From an uncultured Alistipes sp. (GTDB taxonomy: Bacteria; Bacteroidota; Bacteroidia; Bacteroidales; Rikenellaceae): a stretch of 6,470 nt of DNA. The stretch is taken from positions 1 to 6,470 of the forward strand of contig CAUDHE010000114.1 in NCBI GenBank assembly GCA_958449275.1, read 5' to 3'. Each line of letters opens with the position of its first letter. The stretch's first letter is position 1. The translations under genes were made by a program, and so were the position numbers. The notes below the pieces were generated by a model, which had not been told where the DNA came from, made no database searches, and worked only from the letters and a program-made list of their open reading frames with translations. Shown here piece by piece: positions 5,650 to 6,470 of this stretch.

Positions 5650-6470
5650 ATGAAACACTTTTTGATTACGGCCGTAGCGGCCGCGGCGGCGATGCTGTCG
5701 ATCGGCTGTCGTGTCGACGCACCCGCCCCGATGAGCGTGGTGCCCGAAGCGCGCCACCTCGACTGGCACCGCATGGAACAATACGCCTTCGTGCACTTTA
5801 CGGTCAACACCTTCACCGACCGCGAATGGGGTTACGGCGACGAACCCGAATCGGTGTTCGCCCCGACCGACTTCGATGCCGACGCGATGGTGAAGATCGT
5901 GAAGGACGCGGGCCTGAAAGGTCTGATCATCACGGCCAAGCATCACGACGGATTCTGTCTGTGGCCGAGCGCCTACACCGAGCATTCGATCAAAAATTCG
6001 CCCTACAAGGAGGGCAAAGGCGACATAGTGGGCGAACTGGCCGAAGCGTGCCGACGTGCCGACGTGAAGTTCGGCATTTATCTCTCGCCGTGGGATCGCA
6101 ATCACGCAGATTACGGAAGCGAGGAATATCTCGAATATTACCGCAATCAACTGCGCGAACTGCTTACGGCCTACGGTCCCGTGTTCGAAATGTGGTTCGA
6201 CGGGGCGAACGGCGGCGACGGATACTACGGAGGTGCGAACGAGAAGCGGGTGCTGGAGTCGGGTTACCTCTACTACGACTGGCCGAAGGTGGTGGAGATC
6301 ATCCGCGAACTCTCGCCCGAAACCGTGGTGTGGAGCTCGTCGCTGCCCGACGCACGCTGGTGCAGTAACGAACGCGGTGTGATTACCGAGACCATGTGGT
6401 GCACAGCCACCCCCGAAAAGCTCTACCCCGACGGCCGCGACGACGTGGAGGTGCTGGCCCACGGCATGGA
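5650..6470 (+). CDS. GH29 alpha-L-fucosidase, putative lipoprotein, 5' part (runs off window)
   Basis: The first 273 residues are visible and the frame is still open at the end; family members are usually well over 400 residues. The N-terminus MKHFLITAV plus an alanine-rich core ends in LSIGC, with C20 as a plausible lipidation cysteine. The -3 serine is not the best lipobox residue, so a plain secretion signal is possible. No acidic surface-export run follows the cysteine. GH29 signatures are HFTVNTFTDREWGYG (about 49-63), ITAKHHDGFCLWPS (about 94-107), YLSPWDRN and MWFDGANGGDGYYGG. The aspartate of WFDG, D184, is the presumed catalytic nucleophile by family analogy. E241 in CSNERG is a candidate acid/base, which is less certain. 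The FDGANGGDGYYGG form suggests the subfamily acting on alpha-1,3/1,4-linked fucose, by resemblance only. The enzyme would release fucose from host or dietary glycans in the periplasm or at the cell surface. It starts four bases after the ygiQ stop. Confidence 0.9.
   Translation, partial: MKHFLITAVAAAAAMLSIGCRVDAPAPMSVVPEARHLDWHRMEQYAFVHFTVNTFTDREWGYGDEPESVFAPTDFDADAMVKIVKDAGLKGLIITAKHHDGFCLWPSAYTEHSIKNSPYKEGKGDIVGELAEACRRADVKFGIYLSPWDRNHADYGSEEYLEYYRNQLRELLTAYGPVFEMWFDGANGGDGYYGGANEKRVLESGYLYYDWPKVVEIIRELSPETVVWSSSLPDARWCSNERGVITETMWCTATPEKLYPDGRDDVEVLAHGM

Overview
The window looks like a GC-rich member of the Bacteroidota, most likely an Alistipes-like gut organism (family Rikenellaceae). 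This is inferred from the protein types, not proven. The pointers are the Bacteroidota forms of LptG, MqnE and RluD, a free-standing PASTA protein next to rluD, a lipoprotein-type GH29 fucosidase, start codons without Shine-Dalgarno sequences, and frequent ATA isoleucine codons in GC-rich DNA. All six genes lie on the + strand, and coding sequence fills the window except for one gap of about 170 bases.

Left block (1-3714), a tightly packed run that is probably one operon: the 3' end of an LptG-type lipopolysaccharide export permease; mqnE, aminofutalosine synthase of the futalosine route to menaquinone, whose ATG shares one base with the lptG stop; a membrane-anchored protein with three PASTA domains and an acidic, charged tail; and an RluD-type 23S rRNA pseudouridine synthase. 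The theme is housekeeping: outer-membrane assembly, respiratory quinone, a probable cell-wall sensor or scaffold, and ribosome maturation.

Gap (3715-3884): no convincing gene, but an unusual density of short perfect inverted repeats. There are two hairpins after rluD, a GC-rich segment with two mutually exclusive pairings, and two abutting dyads just before the next gene. A 6-base direct repeat brackets the central part. This is the least explained stretch of the window and the best candidate for something undescribed, either a regulatory leader or a small dispersed element.

Right block (3885-6470): a YgiQ-family radical SAM protein of unknown function, followed after only four bases by the 5' part of a GH29 alpha-L-fucosidase with a lipoprotein-type signal peptide. 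The fucosidase runs off the window. It belongs to host-glycan or dietary-glycan breakdown, so its near-contact with ygiQ is more likely a positional or transcriptional link than a shared pathway.

I did not find a clearly novel multi-gene system, RNA gene, CRISPR array or insertion sequence here. The proteins are recognisable families. The open questions concern the structured gap, the roles of the PASTA and YgiQ proteins, and small translational details.
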